Part shown: positions 62,904 through 64,000 of the stretch, one piece after another | How positions within the stretch are numbered: the stretch's first letter is position 1 | Layout: the number at the start of each line of letters is the position of its first letter | NCBI RefSeq assembly: GCF_900112495.1 | Contig: NZ_FOMA01000004.1 | Location: forward strand, 62,001 to 126,000 | DNA length: 64,000 bases | Direction: 5' to 3' | From: Bacillus sp. OV322 | Lineage (GTDB): Bacteria > Bacillota > Bacilli > Bacillales > DSM-1321 | Position numbers and translations under genes: made by a program | Notes under the pieces: generated by a model | The model's database searches: none | What the model saw: the letters and a program-made list of their open reading frames with translations, nothing else | What the model was told of the DNA's origin: nothing

Positions 62904-63009
62904 AGTTTTTTACACCCCAATAGTAATCAATTGACTAAATATATCAAATATTTACTTATTTCTTCATCTTGAGTATACAACAGGAAACCGAAACACAGGG
63001 AGGAAAGTT

Positions 63010-63960
63010 TTAATTTAGATGGTATATACGGTCCTTCGTTGTTCCGGTTGACGGCAGGTTTAATGATTTAATTAGTTTAGTGGTGACAGATTTTGAAGGC
63101 AGGCGGAGAAATTCTCGGATTCGAGGGCCAGTTATGACGGGCCCAAAGAGGAGGATATAATCCTGAAGTGCCTGAATATGGGCATCCGTAGAGGTTTGCT
63201 GGCATTGATTGCATATCCACCTGCCGCCCCAAGCTCTAATCATGCTCAGAGCTTCACAGCATGGGCACCAGACACCTGGTAAGAGGTCTTTTTTTGAAAG
63301 GTAAAACCGCTGAAGGATGTTAATGTCACTCGGTGTATGATTTCTCAGGAGAAGATTGGAAAGTTTCCTCATTTCCTTTTTAGATAAAACGTCTTCAGTA
63401 TGTTTCTTTTCGAGCTTGTTCATCAGGTTTTCAAAATTTCCGCTGTGCGTCACAACTCGCTGCAGTTCATGATTTCCTTTAATTATCGTATAAGGACTTG
63501 CCACTACGACCAGCGCTTCAATAGGGATAGAAATAAATTTTTTAGATTCCAGCCAGGCACTAAGTTGGCGCTGCTGCCGTTTCACCTGTAAAACGGGGTC
63601 TGGAAAAGCCTCCTCCTTTCCATTCAATGTCCGGATCAGCTGGTGAAAAGCTGTATCAAAAAACAGCGTGCCCGAGAAGTTCTTCACTTCAAGGATCAAG
63701 ATAAATGATGGTGTTATTATTAATGTGTCAATCTGAAAGAACCGATCTTGATCTGACAGCCTAAGATCATGAAGGATGCAGTAATCTTTCGGCAAAAAAC
63801 TGAGGTGATAATCGAGCGACTGCTCTCCGCGAAATCCCGCCTGCCTTTTTGCCAATTCGTCAGCAATATCCTGGCGTTTAGCATGACCCTGCGGCAGTCT
63901 CCTGAGCAAAGCCTCCAGTTTTTCATTATAAATGGGGACAACTCTCTCTTTTATGACCAA
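63010..63960 (-). CDS. NERD-domain protein with C-terminal zinc ribbon
   Basis: A protein of about 316 residues. The NERD domain (about 40-150) shows the nuclease-related core QIDTLIITPSFILILEVKNFSG, with D, E and K in the expected places. The C-terminal part holds a zinc ribbon (CPCC ... CNQCQ). TTG 63960, after AAGGAGTGG, is likely the start. NERD proteins may act on nucleic acids; many Bacillus members are uncharacterised. Confidence 0.83.
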   Translation of the reverse strand: MVIKERVVPIYNEKLEALLRRLPQGHAKRQDIADELAKRQAGFRGEQSLDYHLSFLPKDYCILHDLRLSDQDRFFQIDTLIITPSFILILEVKNFSGTLFFDTAFHQLIRTLNGKEEAFPDPVLQVKRQQRQLSAWLESKKFISIPIEALVVVASPYTIIKGNHELQRVVTHSGNFENLMNKLEKKHTEDVLSKKEMRKLSNLLLRNHTPSDINILQRFYLSKKDLLPGVWCPCCEALSMIRAWGGRWICNQCQQTSTDAHIQALQDYILLFGPVITGPRIREFLRLPSKSVTTKLIKSLNLPSTGTTKDRIYHLN

Positions 63961-64000
63961 AACACCACTCCTTTTTAATAGATTCACAAATATTTCTATG

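Overview
The window is chromosomal DNA from a low-GC, endospore-forming Bacillaceae species. Evidence includes GerP-type spore proteins, a YjcZ-like spore peptide, c-di-GMP-I riboswitches, a T-box leader, strong AGGAGG-type ribosome binding sites and B. subtilis-like exopolysaccharide genes. No rRNA, tRNA or CRISPR array was seen. Most genes are on the minus strand.

Layout: 0-6.5 kb holds the left-edge c-di-GMP riboswitch, then a hydrolase/transporter operon (amidohydrolase, membrane carrier, two M20 peptidases) divergent from a LysR regulator. 6.5-15.5 kb holds an MFS pump behind a leader-peptide attenuator, a riboswitch over a tiny frameshifted membrane protein, a lipoprotein, an ECF sigma/anti-sigma pair, a broken YjcZ gene, and VOC, VanZ and SH3 proteins. 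15.6-23 kb is a lasso-peptide cluster of the paeninodin/pseudomycoidin type (cyclase, precursor, HPr-kinase-like kinase, B1, B2, exporter, nucleotidyltransferase). The 44-residue precursor gene lies at 19387-19521. Both cluster promoters carry a related palindrome just downstream of the -10 box. 23.35-25.53 kb is an IS21-family element with a 5-bp target duplication and two inactivating lesions.

26-48.5 kb is a Wzx/Wzy-type exopolysaccharide operon read leftwards: Wzz-like chain regulator, tyrosine kinase, PHP phosphatase, a structured RNA in the position of the eps-associated RNA, GalU, a 4,6-dehydratase, then AT-rich sugar-specific genes. Those genes can supply UDP-L-FucNAc (CapE, CapF, WecB-type) and a CMP-nonulosonic acid (aminotransferase, GNAT, fused cytidylyltransferase/PseG-like hydrolase, NeuB-type synthase). 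A c-di-GMP-I riboswitch and a terminator lie upstream of the first gene, so the second messenger may control matrix synthesis directly. A divergent phosphatase paralogue has lost most metal ligands.

50-64 kb is accessory: an MFS pump, amidase, GNAT, GrpB protein, a frameshifted lipoprotein, a MerR-like/GPP34 pair with six heptamer repeats in its leader, an MFS pump behind a T-box, a spore cluster (GerPF-like, Hsp20, GerPC-like), a YesK-like protein, a metallo-beta-lactamase-fold hydrolase and a NERD protein. The regulatory RNAs, the lasso precursor and the broken genes were found by reading the sequence by eye. Functions are family-level inferences.
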